Origin: Nostoc sp. NMS8
GTDB lineage: Bacteria; Cyanobacteriota; Cyanobacteriia; Cyanobacteriales; Nostocaceae
Direction: 5' to 3'
DNA length: 64,000 bases
Assembly: GCF_017115045.1 (NCBI RefSeq)
Contig: NZ_JABXKK010000116.1
Coordinates: 164,464-228,463, forward strand
Within the stretch, counting starts at the first letter, position 1. Each line of letters opens with the position of its first letter. Of the stretch, positions 42,999-51,892 are shown piece by piece. Under the pieces are notes generated by a model. It was not told where the DNA came from, did no database searches, and saw nothing but the letters and a program-made list of their open reading frames with translations. A program made the position numbers and the translations under genes.

Positions 42999-43953
42999 AG
43001 GGATTCTCGCGCAAGAAATCAGTAATTTTATCTAATTCCTGCTGATTAAGGCGAAATTCACCAGCACCGATGATTCCTTCCACCTGCTTAGAATTGCGTC
43101 CACCAACGATCGCAGCTGTCACCGCCGGATTGTTTAAAGTCCAAGCGATCGCTACTTCACCCGGCGAGCGATCGTGTTGTTGACCAATGTGCTGCAACAC
43201 CTCCACCAGCTTCAGGTTACGAGATAGGCGTGGCTCCTGAAATTCACTACTATTCTTGCGCCAATCATCATCTGGCAAATTAGCAACCCGCTCAGGTGTA
43301 ATCGCTCCTGTGAGCAAGCCAGACTGCATAGGTGAATACACAATCACGCCGATATTATTTTCCTTAGCAAAAGGCAGAATTTCCTTGTCTACATCGGGCT
43401 TCACCAGAGAATAAGGCGGTTGCAATGACGTAACTGGTGCAATTTCCTGAATACGTTTCAACTGTTCTACATTGAAATTTGAAACCCCGATATAGCGAAC
43501 CTTCCCCTCATCCTTGAGCTTGGCCAGAGTTGTCCAACCTTCTTCAATGTCTGAGTCAGGATTGGGCCAGTGGATCTGGTAGAGATCAATGGTTTCAATC
43601 TCAAGTCGGCGCAGACTATCTTCAACCTCGCGCCGCACAGAATCCGCCTTGAGGCTACGACCAATTTCGCCCTTTTCATCCCAAATCATTGAGCATTTCG
43701 TGAAAACGTAGGGGCGACTAGATCGACCTTTGAGCGCTTTAGCAACAACCTCTTCCGAATGTCCCAGACCGTAAATAGCTGCGGTGTCAATCCAATTAAC
43801 GCCGAGATCGAGAGCGCGATTGATCGCTTCAATGGATTCTTGGTCGTCCTGCGTTCCCCAACCAAAAGCCCATCCACCTCCACCAATTGCCCAGGCCCCA
43901 AAGCCAATTGGAGTAATGTGAAGCTCTGAATTACCAAGCTGTTTGGTTTGCAT
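42997..43953 (-). CDS. Aldo/keto reductase
   Basis: About 318 residues of the AKR fold. Seen: FGAWAIGGGGW, the tetrad residues in NWIDTAAIYGLGHSEE (Asp and Tyr), YVFTKC (Lys), and QIHWPNPDSDIEEG (His), then VSNFNVEQL and VYSPMQSGLLTG. An NADPH-dependent reduction of carbonyls is expected; the group resembles AKR11-type proteins. The start ATG at 43953 has AAGGTAG just upstream, so I reject the earlier ATG (43983). It is soluble and monocistronic. Confidence 0.9.
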   Translation of the reverse strand: MQTKQLGNSELHITPIGFGAWAIGGGGWAFGWGTQDDQESIEAINRALDLGVNWIDTAAIYGLGHSEEVVAKALKGRSSRPYVFTKCSMIWDEKGEIGRSLKADSVRREVEDSLRRLEIETIDLYQIHWPNPDSDIEEGWTTLAKLKDEGKVRYIGVSNFNVEQLKRIQEIAPVTSLQPPYSLVKPDVDKEILPFAKENNIGVIVYSPMQSGLLTGAITPERVANLPDDDWRKNSSEFQEPRLSRNLKLVEVLQHIGQQHDRSPGEVAIAWTLNNPAVTAAIVGGRNSKQVEGIIGAGEFRLNQQELDKITDFLRENP

Positions 43954-44076
43954 ATCTACCTTCTTTAAGAATTTTTGAGTCAATTGTTAGTTTAAGCTGC
44001 AAATATTTGCTCAACAGCTATCTGAAGTGTGAATTACTACTAGTACAGCAAGGCGGAATTACAAACGTTCATCGCC

Positions 44077-44128
44077 CACTCCCCATTACCCCTTATCCCC
44101 AGAGGGGGCCCCACCATCCCCAATCCCA
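44077..44128. repeat. Dispersed G/C-rich repeat, inverted copy of the one at 6343
   Basis: CCCCATTACCCCTTATCCCC and AGAGGGGGCCCCACCATCCC match the reverse complement of 6347-6396 almost base by base. Confidence 0.8.
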
Positions 44129-44210
44129 ATTCTCAATGCCAAATGCTGCCCCAAGACTCGTATGATCAACATATCAGGAAAACATAACAGCCAGATTTTT
44201 ACCGCAAAAC

Positions 44211-45071
44211 ATGGGCAGTATTTGGGAAATCGATTTTTACTCTCGTCCGATTTTGGACGCTAACCAAAAAAAAGTTTGGGAAGTCTTAGTCTGCGAAAGC
44301 CCCTTAGATATTGGCGCAAAAGCAGATTCTTTGTTTCGTTATGCTCAATATTGTCCCAGTACCCAGGTAAATTCGGGCTGGTTGCGGACAGCGTTGCAGG
44401 AGGCTATTAACCAAGCTGGAAAAGCACCAACTAAAATCCGCTTTTTCCGCCGCCAAATGAACAATATGATTACTAAAGCCTGCCAAGATTTGGGCATTCC
44501 CGCCCAGCCTAGCCGCCGGACTTTAGTTCTCAACCAATGGTTAGAACATCGGCTCAAGGAATTCTATCCCCAAGAACCAGGGTATCAAGGGGGGACTAAT
44601 CCCTCAGTCCGCTTAGAAAAACCTTTGCCGCAACGTTTACCAGATGCTTTGGAAGGACAGCAGTGGGTATTTGTCACCTTAGATGCTGCGGATTTGGCAG
44701 AAATGCCAGAGTGGGAAATTGGCTTTGGTGAAGCTTTCCCTTTAGATTTGGTGCAAGTGTCACCCGAAGCTCGTATTCCTGGTATTTTAATTTTCTCACC
44801 AAGAGCCTTGCCCTTGGCAGGTTGGATGTCTGGTTTAGAATTGGCTTTCTTAAGATTTGATAACAGTGAAGAGGCAAGATTGCTGTTAGAAACTGGTGTA
44901 ACTGAAAGCTGGATTGTAGCAAATATCAAAAAACCTCAAATTTTAGCAGAAGCCAAAGGTTTTGAAGAAGCCAAGCAAAAAGCTAATGGTGTGCATTTTA
45001 TCGGTGTACAGTCTGATCCCAAAGCCCAATCTTTTGCTGGTTTTTGGCTGTTGCAAGAGGTTAATCTTTGA
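44211..45071 (+). CDS. Tab2/Atab2-family RNA-binding protein
   Basis: 286 residues matching the Tab2 family (DUF1092) from its first residues (WEIDFYSRPILDANQKKVWE) to its end (SFAGFWLLQEVNL). In Chlamydomonas Tab2 binds the psaB mRNA leader and is needed for its translation; Arabidopsis ATAB2 acts on photosystem I and II translation. In cyanobacteria a related role in photosystem synthesis is likely but unproven. It is soluble, with no known catalytic motif. STRR repeats follow (45117-45160). Confidence 0.88.
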   Translation: MGSIWEIDFYSRPILDANQKKVWEVLVCESPLDIGAKADSLFRYAQYCPSTQVNSGWLRTALQEAINQAGKAPTKIRFFRRQMNNMITKACQDLGIPAQPSRRTLVLNQWLEHRLKEFYPQEPGYQGGTNPSVRLEKPLPQRLPDALEGQQWVFVTLDAADLAEMPEWEIGFGEAFPLDLVQVSPEARIPGILIFSPRALPLAGWMSGLELAFLRFDNSEEARLLLETGVTESWIVANIKKPQILAEAKGFEEAKQKANGVHFIGVQSDPKAQSFAGFWLLQEVNL

Positions 45072-45116
45072 ATATGGGTATTGGGGGACTGGGGACTGAG
45101 GAGACAAAGAGAATAA

Positions 45117-45160
45117 CCATGCCCAATGACCAATGACCAATGACCAATGACTAATGACTA
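45117..45160. repeat. Heptamer STRR (CCAATGA)n
   Basis: CCCAATGACCAATGACCAAT followed by GACCAATGACTAATGACTA: about six tandem 7-bp units between the Tab2 gene and the pmbA-like gene. The rest of that gap has ATCTGCGTTTATCAGCGG-type repeats. Confidence 0.85.
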
Positions 45161-45370
45161 GAAACGTTGAGACATGGCAATGATTTGGGATAATTAACTG
45201 CGTCCATCAGTGTTGATCTGTGGTTTCAACGCAACTGCTGAAACATGCTGATGATTTTTGGATGGTTATCTGCGTTTATCAGCGGAAAGTGTAATTGTCG
45301 GCTTTTGGCAATTTAGATTTTCTTGGACAGCGTTGATATGCGGTTCAAAATCCACAATTCACTAAGGGTC

Positions 45371-46684
45371 ATGGGTTCTGAAAATTTGTCACAAGATACA
45401 CTAGCAGAACAGCTGCTGGAACTAGCTATAAAATCTGGAGCAGAAGCAGCTGAGGTGTATCAGTCGCGATCGCTTTCTCGTCCAGTGTTTTTTGAGGCAA
45501 ACCGGCTCAAACAGCTAGAAACCAACCAATCTGAAGGTACAGCACTAAGGCTTTGGCGAAACGGGCGTCCGGGACTGACGGTAGCTTACGGTTTTGTCAC
45601 GGCCGAAGTTATGGTGGAAAAAGCTCTGGCATTAAGTCAACTTAATCAACCAGAACCAGTAGAATTGGGCTCTAACTTTCAGCCCTCCTACCCAGATTTA
45701 GGGGAAAGTGTGCCCATAGAGGTTTTGGTAGATTGGGGCAAAGAAGCGATCGCACTCATCCGTGATTCCTATCCCGATATTGTGTGCAATGGTGACTGGG
45801 AATGTGATATTGAAACCACTAGACTAGTCAATACCAAAGGTTTAGATTGTCACTATACTGACACTACCCTCAGTTGCTATGTATCCGCCGAATGGGTACG
45901 TGGCGATGATTTTTTGAATGTTGCCGATGGACAAACTCAACGGGGTGGACTCGACCCGGAGAGATTAGCTAACCAAATTTTACAACGGTTAATTTGGGCT
46001 AGAGAAAATATCTCACCTCCGACTGGTCGCATCCCGGTTTTGTTCACTTCTAAAGCTGCTGATATGCTTTGGGGTACTGTGCAAGCAGCGTTAAATGGCA
46101 AGCGAGTCTTAGAAGTAGCTTCTCCTTGGGCAGAACACCAGGGTAAGGCAGTAGTTGCACCCAGCCTCACCCTCTACCAAGACCCGGAAGCTGGCCCTTA
46201 CAGTTGTCCTTTCGATGATGAAGGCACTCCGACTCAATCTTTAGTATTTATCCAAAATGGGGTTTTACAGCACTTCTATGGCGATCGCACCACTGGACGC
46301 CAACTCGGTACTAACACCACCGGAAATGGCTTTCGTCCCGGTTTAGGCAGCTATCCCACCCCTGGTTTATTTAATTTTCTCATCCAGCCAGGTTCGGCAT
46401 CACTACCAGATTTGATTAGACAATTAGATGATGGCTTAATTGTGGATCAAATGCTGGGTGGTGGCGGCAGTATTTCTGGAGATTTTTCAATCAACGTTGA
46501 TTTAGGCTACCGCGTCCAAAATGGTCACGTAATTGGGCGCGTAAAAGATACTATGGTTGCAGGTAATGTCTACACAGCTCTAAAGCAATTGGTGACATTG
46601 GGCAACGATGGTGATTGGAATGGTTCTTGTTATACTCCATCTTTGATAGTAGAAGGGCTATCCACCACAGGGAGAAACAATTGA
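45371..46684 (+). CDS. pmbA: TldD/PmbA-family metalloprotease subunit (PmbA/TldE-like)
   Basis: About 437 residues; TldE/PmbA partner of the TldD-TldE protease, which processes small peptides and degrades unfolded ones. Seen: FEANRLKQLETNQSEGTALR in the N-terminal half, and the C-terminal GGGGSISGDFSINVDLGYRV and VAGNVYTALKQL. It lacks the HExxxH motif that marks the catalytic TldD subunit, as expected for TldE. Starts at 45323 (TTG), 45338 (ATG) or 45371 (ATG) are all in frame; the last gives the usual length. tldD is not in the window. Confidence 0.88.
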   Translation: MGSENLSQDTLAEQLLELAIKSGAEAAEVYQSRSLSRPVFFEANRLKQLETNQSEGTALRLWRNGRPGLTVAYGFVTAEVMVEKALALSQLNQPEPVELGSNFQPSYPDLGESVPIEVLVDWGKEAIALIRDSYPDIVCNGDWECDIETTRLVNTKGLDCHYTDTTLSCYVSAEWVRGDDFLNVADGQTQRGGLDPERLANQILQRLIWARENISPPTGRIPVLFTSKAADMLWGTVQAALNGKRVLEVASPWAEHQGKAVVAPSLTLYQDPEAGPYSCPFDDEGTPTQSLVFIQNGVLQHFYGDRTTGRQLGTNTTGNGFRPGLGSYPTPGLFNFLIQPGSASLPDLIRQLDDGLIVDQMLGGGGSISGDFSINVDLGYRVQNGHVIGRVKDTMVAGNVYTALKQLVTLGNDGDWNGSCYTPSLIVEGLSTTGRNN

Positions 46685-46869
46685 AGAAGAATTCAGAATT
46701 CAGAATCAAGACACTCTTGCTTCTTGGTAGGGGGACGGTGACTTTTTTGTTGACCTGACTTGCGATCGCTTCGCTAACACCACTAGTGGTCTGTCCCATT
46801 AATTCTTAGAATTTTCCCCTCCGCACCCCGCACCCTGCCCCTCTGCCTCTTTTCAATGCCCTGAAATAG

Positions 46870-47379
46870 TCAGCTTATCGGCGAGAAATAATCTTCTGAT
46901 TTCCCGCCACTCTTGCTTATTAAACGAATGGATTCAATTTGAATCGACTTTTCTAAAGCCTTTGCCATATCGTATAAAGTCAGGGCAGCGACAGAAACAG
47001 CGGTTAAGGCTTCCATCTCTACACCAGTTTCAGCTTTAGTTTTGACTGTGGCTTGAATTTGATAACCAGGTAGTTGGGGATCGGGTGTAATTTCGACTGC
47101 GATTTTTTGCAAAGGCAAGGGATGACACAGAGGAATTAAAGTGGCTGTTTGCTTGGCTGCCATAATTCCAGCCAATCTTGCAGTTGCCAACACATCCCCT
47201 TTTGGTACATTTCCGGCTTGAATGGCAGCGAAGGTGGCTGGTAACATCCGCACATTGGCGGCGGCTACGGCTTGGCGAATGGTGGGTGCTTTACCCGTCA
47301 CATCTACCATCTGTGCCTGTCCTTGGCGATCTAGATGGGTTAGGTTCGCAAAATTAGATGGAAATTTATCTTGCGTCAT
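46870..47379 (-). CDS. moaC: Cyclic pyranopterin monophosphate synthase MoaC
   Basis: MoaC completes the rearrangement of GTP to cyclic pyranopterin monophosphate with MoaA in molybdenum cofactor synthesis. The 169-residue protein shows MVDVTGKAPTIRQAVAA, IPLCHPLPLQKIAVE with the catalytic-site residues, and VEMEALTAVSVAALTLYDMAKA. Length is standard. The other moa genes are not seen. It is divergent from the tRNA gene that begins 34 bp from its start codon. Confidence 0.96.
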   Translation of the reverse strand: MTQDKFPSNFANLTHLDRQGQAQMVDVTGKAPTIRQAVAAANVRMLPATFAAIQAGNVPKGDVLATARLAGIMAAKQTATLIPLCHPLPLQKIAVEITPDPQLPGYQIQATVKTKAETGVEMEALTAVSVAALTLYDMAKALEKSIQIESIRLISKSGGKSEDYFSPIS

Positions 47380-47413
47380 TTGGTTAGAACGTGTTAATAT
47401 AGATTGTCGGTGA

Positions 47414-47487
47414 GGGCGTGTAGCTCAGTGGACTAGAGCACGTGGCTACGGACCACGGTGTCGGGGGTTCGAATCCCTCCTCGCCCG
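47414..47487 (+). tRNA. tRNA-Arg (anticodon ACG)
   Basis: Cloverleaf: acceptor GGGCGTG/CTCGCCC, D-stem GCTC/GAGC, anticodon arm CGTGG-CTACGGA-CCACG with anticodon ACG, five-base variable loop, T-arm GGGGG-TTCGAAT-CCCTC, discriminator G, no encoded CCA. Position 6:67 is a T-T mismatch. ACG would be edited to ICG to read CGN codons. A short T run (47488-47492) may end transcription. Confidence 0.93.
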
Positions 47488-47518
47488 TTTTTAAGAGTTG
47501 AGAGTTAGGAGTGATGAG

Positions 47519-48772
47519 TTAAATTTCATCACTCCTAAGTTTTAAGTCGTTTAAGGCGTAAGCATCTGGAGCTAGACCTAGTGCGAAGCGTAGGGAATTG
47601 GATAAATTTTTGCTCGATTGGGTGAGAAAGATCACAAGTGCTAAAAAAGTGATTGCAGCACCGTAGCCAAACATATTCCGGTAGCCTACAAGTTCGGCGA
47701 TGATACCCAAAAGAGGAGCAGCGATCGCAATCCCCATATCAAGCCCAGCTATGCATATAGCAAAAACTTTTCCCCGTTCTTGAGGCAGGGAGCGGTCTGC
47801 CATCATCGTGATCATCATCGAGATGAGTGTACCACCACCCACACCTTCAGCGATCGCAGCCAGTAAGAAAATGATCGCGCTGTTAGCCTGCCACAGCAGT
47901 AGTAACGCTACAACGTAGCAACAAATAGCAAAGGTAATAAATAAACCCCGACCGAAGCGATCGCTTGCCTTACCAGAAAATATTCTGATACTAAAACTAG
48001 AAATTGCCGCAGCTGTGAAAAACAGTCCGCCATTGAAGTCCACATTAGTGGATTTGAGGAACAGCGACACAAAGGTATGTATAGCACCAAGTGATAAACC
48101 AACCAGCAACATAACTATAGTTGGAACTTTCACCCGTGGACTGACCAAAATTTGCCAAAAGTTGCGATTCCCTCCTTCAGTTTGCTCCTGTGTTTGCACT
48201 GGCGGATTAGTGACTTGTACAATCCCCAAGAAGGCGACAAAACCCAATTCAGCAGATAACAAAAATAACGGGCCGTAACCACTTGTAGCTTCTAAATACC
48301 CTCCCAAGGCAGGGCCAATTGCTAAACCAATGGGAGTTGTCAGGCTCATGTAACCAATGATTTCACCACGAGTTTGGGCGGGAGCTAAATCTGCGACTAA
48401 GGCACTGTAGCCAGTGGTAAAAGCAGCAACACTAATGCCGTGAAAAATTCGCACCAGAATTAACAATCCAATAGATTGGGTTGCTAAGTAACCAAAGGGT
48501 GCGATTGTAGCAACTATTGTCCCAATCAGCAAGACAATTTTGCGGCTACGTTCATCGGCTAGCCGTCCCAGCGTCGGGCGAGATAGTAATAACCCAATGG
48601 CGAAACTGCCCATAACCAGCCCAATTTCTTGCTTGCTTGCGCCCACTTCATCAATGTAAAGCGGTAGGGTTGGTAAGAGCGAAGATATACTCGACCAGAA
48701 TAATAAACCTGCTGTAAATAAAACAAGCAGGCTAGGCCGTAGTTCGGTGTCAAAGGTATTAAATGCTTTCAA
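47519..48772 (-). CDS. Major facilitator superfamily transporter
   Basis: 417 residues with twelve predicted membrane helices. The loop 2-3 motif appears as SRPTLGRLADERSRK (normally GxLaDrxGrr), and loop 8-9 carries GKASDRFGRG, so both halves are intact. It resembles drug/proton antiporters (DHA1-like); the exported substrate is unknown. Two repeat-rich gaps flank it. No regulator gene is nearby. Confidence 0.88.
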   Translation of the reverse strand: MKAFNTFDTELRPSLLVLFTAGLLFWSSISSLLPTLPLYIDEVGASKQEIGLVMGSFAIGLLLSRPTLGRLADERSRKIVLLIGTIVATIAPFGYLATQSIGLLILVRIFHGISVAAFTTGYSALVADLAPAQTRGEIIGYMSLTTPIGLAIGPALGGYLEATSGYGPLFLLSAELGFVAFLGIVQVTNPPVQTQEQTEGGNRNFWQILVSPRVKVPTIVMLLVGLSLGAIHTFVSLFLKSTNVDFNGGLFFTAAAISSFSIRIFSGKASDRFGRGLFITFAICCYVVALLLLWQANSAIIFLLAAIAEGVGGGTLISMMITMMADRSLPQERGKVFAICIAGLDMGIAIAAPLLGIIAELVGYRNMFGYGAAITFLALVIFLTQSSKNLSNSLRFALGLAPDAYALNDLKLRSDEI

Positions 48773-48787
48773 GGTAGATGCGATTTA

Positions 48788-48896
48788 ATTGGTCATTAGT
48801 CATTAGTCATTTGTCATTTGTCCTTTGTCTAGAGTCAACCAATATTTACTCTTAATTATTTACTAATGACCAATGACCAATGACTAATGACTACTA
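48788..48896. repeat. Heptamer STRR, paired blocks in opposite orientation
   Basis: CATTAGTCATTAGTCATTTG at 48792-48811 and ACCAATGACCAATGACTAAT at 48867-48886 are opposite orientations of one heptamer family and could pair into a long hairpin between the transporter and the glycosyltransferase genes. Confidence 0.8.
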
Positions 48897-48904
48897 TTGT
48901 TACC

Positions 48905-49930
48905 TTACTTAACATTTTTTGCTACTACTTCTCGCACGCGATATATGGGCCGTCCTTGGGATTCGTGGTATGTACGCATGAGTAATTCTGCTAAAAGACC
49001 GAAGCAAAACAACTGCACTCCCGTAACAAGTAGCAGAACTGCTAAAATCAGTAAGGGGCGATTGCCAATCATCTCACCGAAAGCCAATTTGACGAAAGTC
49101 AAGTAAATGCCGATCGCAGTGCCCGAAAACATTGAAATCAAGCCCAACAGCCCAAAAACGTGCATCGGACGGGTGAGGAATTTTTTCATAAATAGAATGG
49201 TTAACAAATCCATCAATACCCGGAATGTCCGCCAAATTCCATATTTACTGCGGCCAAAGCGACGGGCATGATGACGTACAGGTACTTCGGTAATTCTAGC
49301 TCCTTCGATGTATGCCAAAGCAGGTAAAAATCGATGTAATTCGCCGTAGAGGTTCATATCTGCTAACAGTTCGGGACGATAAGCCTTCAGCGAACAGCCA
49401 TAATCATGAATATTCACGCTAGTAGTACGCCGAATTAGCCAATTGGCAATTTTGGAAGGAAGTAACCGATTTACAGCACCATCTTGACGTTTTTGCCGCC
49501 AACCACTCACTAAATCGTAACCTTCATCCAGCTTTGCTAATAACATGGGGATATCAGCTGGATCGTTCTGGAGATCGGCATCTAAAGTGACGATCGCTTT
49601 ACCGACTGCATAATAAAATCCCGCAGCCATCGCCGCCGTTTGTCCGTAATTGCGACGTAAAATCACCGCTTTTAAATCAGAACGGATTTGCCCCTCTTGT
49701 TTGAGAAAATCCCCAGAACCATCTGTAGAACCATCATCCACACAAATGATTTCATAGCTTATCTGATTAGAGGCTAAAGTAGATGCGATCGCTTCTAGTA
49801 AAAGCGGCAAACTTTCCACCTCGTCATGTATTGGCACCACCACTGAAACATCTGGGACAATTGCTGAAATCCCCCCATTTTCCCCCATCACCCCTTGATC
49901 GACTAACCCACTCCTCATAAGCCTCAGCAC
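48905..49930 (-). CDS. GT2 glycosyltransferase, polyprenyl-phosphate sugar type
   Basis: 341 residues of GT-A fold. Seen: VSVVVPIHDEVESLP, VDDGSTDGSGDFL, DXD-like TLDADLQNDP, and the DPM1/GtrB-type SGWRQKRQDG and YGCSLKAYRPE, ending in two membrane helices (about 235-310). Such enzymes move a sugar from a nucleotide donor to undecaprenyl phosphate at the membrane, for polysaccharide or glycolipid synthesis. The N-terminus is uncertain: an ATG 14 codons into the frame (MGENGG) is also likely. It lies 2 bp after the NlpC/P60 gene on the same strand, so they are likely co-transcribed. Confidence 0.88.
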   Translation of the reverse strand: MLRLMRSGLVDQGVMGENGGISAIVPDVSVVVPIHDEVESLPLLLEAIASTLASNQISYEIICVDDGSTDGSGDFLKQEGQIRSDLKAVILRRNYGQTAAMAAGFYYAVGKAIVTLDADLQNDPADIPMLLAKLDEGYDLVSGWRQKRQDGAVNRLLPSKIANWLIRRTTSVNIHDYGCSLKAYRPELLADMNLYGELHRFLPALAYIEGARITEVPVRHHARRFGRSKYGIWRTFRVLMDLLTILFMKKFLTRPMHVFGLLGLISMFSGTAIGIYLTFVKLAFGEMIGNRPLLILAVLLLVTGVQLFCFGLLAELLMRTYHESQGRPIYRVREVVAKNVK

Positions 49931-49932
49931 CC

Positions 49933-50637
49933 TCAGCGTCTCTGTGGTTCGTAACTCTTAAAAACTCTACCAGCACCCCGCAACTGCTGATAATATGACT
50001 GACTAACCCGATCTCCCTGTTCCGAAAGAACATCAATGCCAATTCCATCCCGTCCCTGATCTTTCCCAGAACTATGAATATAATAACCATCGGCCAAATA
50101 AAGTCCGACATGGGTGGCTTTTTGGTTAGTTCCAAAAAATACTAGATCCCCAGCTGCCAATTCGGCAATCGTAATTGGTTGAGTGAATCCTTCTTGTTGA
50201 TAGGCATCTCTAGGTAGCCAAATACCTACCGAAGCAAACGCCGCCTGCATCAACCCAGAACAGTCATAATTTGGCCCAACCGTACCACCCCAAAGGTAAT
50301 AATTTGATTGCTGCATCGCTTTTTGGGTAAAGGCGATAATCTCAGTGAGGAATTTTTTAATTTCAGATTCAGAAAATGTTGCCGCCTGATAAGGTACAGT
50401 AGCAGGTTGTAATGAATCCAAATCTGAAAGAGATACCCATCCTGGATAGTCATCTTCACATAAATACACTTCGATTGCTAAATTTTGATAATTTGATGTT
50501 ACCCATAAATGTCGCCCAGATGCGGCTTGAGTTGCTAAACGCGTACATTCAGGAGAATCATATAAATTCAAGTCAGCGAAACACTGATACTCTCCTGATT
50601 TTGGATTTTGGATTTGTGATTTTAGATTAAAGGACAT
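49933..50637 (-). CDS. NlpC/P60 peptidoglycan endopeptidase
   Basis: Cysteine peptidase cutting the gamma-D-Glu-diamino acid bond in peptidoglycan stem peptides. An N-terminal SH3b-like domain (from SGEYQCFADLNLYDSP) is followed by the catalytic domain: Cys in GPNYDCSGLMQAAF, His in THVGLYLADG, and YYIHSSGKD. The sequence closely resembles the crystallised Anabaena/Nostoc endopeptidase (AvPCP/NpPCP), as far as I recall. No signal peptide, as in those proteins, which act on recycled peptides in the cytoplasm. The start at 50637 is tentative because the first 12 residues are coded by an AAAATCC-type repeat. Confidence 0.92.
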   Translation of the reverse strand: MSFNLKSQIQNPKSGEYQCFADLNLYDSPECTRLATQAASGRHLWVTSNYQNLAIEVYLCEDDYPGWVSLSDLDSLQPATVPYQAATFSESEIKKFLTEIIAFTQKAMQQSNYYLWGGTVGPNYDCSGLMQAAFASVGIWLPRDAYQQEGFTQPITIAELAAGDLVFFGTNQKATHVGLYLADGYYIHSSGKDQGRDGIGIDVLSEQGDRVSQSYYQQLRGAGRVFKSYEPQRR

Positions 50638-50646
50638 TATTAGAGA

Positions 50647-51579
50647 ATGATTTTTTTTAATAAAGACGATCAACTAGAAAATCTGGGTAATGGCATTTTA
50701 GATGCAGCTTGGGCAGAATTTCCAACTTTAGCGCGTAACCAAATTGCCCTGACTTGGGTTGTTTACGATCCCCCAGTGCGAGTAAATACTGGTGGTGCGC
50801 TGACTCCTAACGCTTTTTGGGATCACCCAGTTCGTGGTTTTACCTATCGCGGTGTTGAACGGATTTATCCTGCTAGTGTAGTCAAGTTATTTTACCTGGT
50901 GGCGGTAAACGAATGGCTAGAAAAAGGCATGACTCAAACTTCCAAGGAGTTAGAGCGAGCCTTACGCGATATGATTGTAGATTCTAGTAATGATGCTACT
51001 GGCTTGGTTGTGGATATTTTGACTGGCACTACCTCAGGGCCAGAATTACCAATTGGGCCCTTTGAAACCTGGAAATATCAGCGTAATATTGTGAACCGCT
51101 ATTACCAATCATTGGGTTGGGAAGAAATGGAGACAATTAACGTCTCTCAAAAAACTTGGGGTGATGGCCCTTATGGACGGGAACGGGCGTTTGTGGGAGA
51201 GTTACTGGAAAATCGCAATATGTTAACCACAAATGCGATCGCTCGCTTACTGCATAGTATTGTTGGTGGGGTGGCGGTTTCAAGTGGGCGATCGCAAGCT
51301 ATGATGGCTTTACTAAAACGTCCTCTCAATGATTTGTCCCCTGATGCTGAAGAAAATCAGGTAACAGGTTTCTTAGGCAGTGGAGTTCCAGAAAATGCTC
51401 AAATTTGGTCAAAAGCAGGTTGGACAAGTCAAGTTCGCCATGATGCCGCGTATATTGAGTTACCAGAACAACGTCCCTATCTCTTAGTAGTTTTTACTGA
51501 AGGAAAAGCACAGGCTAAGAGTCGGGCTATTTTGCCCTTTGTTTCTAAACTAGTTGCTGAAGCGATCGCTAGTCTATGA
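50647..51579 (+). CDS. Serine hydrolase of the beta-lactamase class A fold
   Basis: 310 residues without signal peptide. SXXK motif in PASVVKLFYL; a SND-like IVDSSNDATGLVVD; KTG replaced by KAG in WSKAGWTS. The length and LGWEEMETINVSQKTWG stretch suggest a cyanobacterial serine hydrolase, perhaps acting on peptidoglycan fragments or an esterase, rather than a typical secreted beta-lactamase. The start codon is only nine bases from that of the divergent NlpC/P60 gene, so the two cell-wall genes are likely controlled together. Confidence 0.8.
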   Translation: MIFFNKDDQLENLGNGILDAAWAEFPTLARNQIALTWVVYDPPVRVNTGGALTPNAFWDHPVRGFTYRGVERIYPASVVKLFYLVAVNEWLEKGMTQTSKELERALRDMIVDSSNDATGLVVDILTGTTSGPELPIGPFETWKYQRNIVNRYYQSLGWEEMETINVSQKTWGDGPYGRERAFVGELLENRNMLTTNAIARLLHSIVGGVAVSSGRSQAMMALLKRPLNDLSPDAEENQVTGFLGSGVPENAQIWSKAGWTSQVRHDAAYIELPEQRPYLLVVFTEGKAQAKSRAILPFVSKLVAEAIASL

Positions 51580-51580
51580 T

Positions 51581-51813
51581 CTACTCCTGTTTCATCGCCA
51601 GAATACTTATTTCTTCTTGTACGTCCTTCTCTGCGAGACGAACCGCGTTATTATTTCTATTGTAAGGAGTGGCATGTTTGGGGTTAATCTGCATGACTCG
51701 GTTTTAGTCATCAATTGCCCCCTATAAATCTTCTAAGTTATCGTGGGCAAGACCCCGATTATTGTATGCATTAAGATACTAGAAATTGACGGCAATTGCT
51801 GTAGTAGTATACT
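51581..51813 (-). pseudogene. Relic of a TPR protein
   Basis: On the minus strand a TPR signature survives: NF, stop, YLNAYNNRGLAHDNLEDL, stop, GAIDD, stop, NRVMQINPKHATPYNRNN, then ILAMKQE-stop. The three internal stops replace residues such as Tyr and Gln. No start is present. This relic fills most of the 313-bp gap before pxcA. Confidence 0.75.
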
Positions 51814-51892
51814 CAATATTTTCAACTAGTTATTACCCATTTCTCATGGTTGTATAACTATAATACATATTATCTAAATAGTCATATATGTA

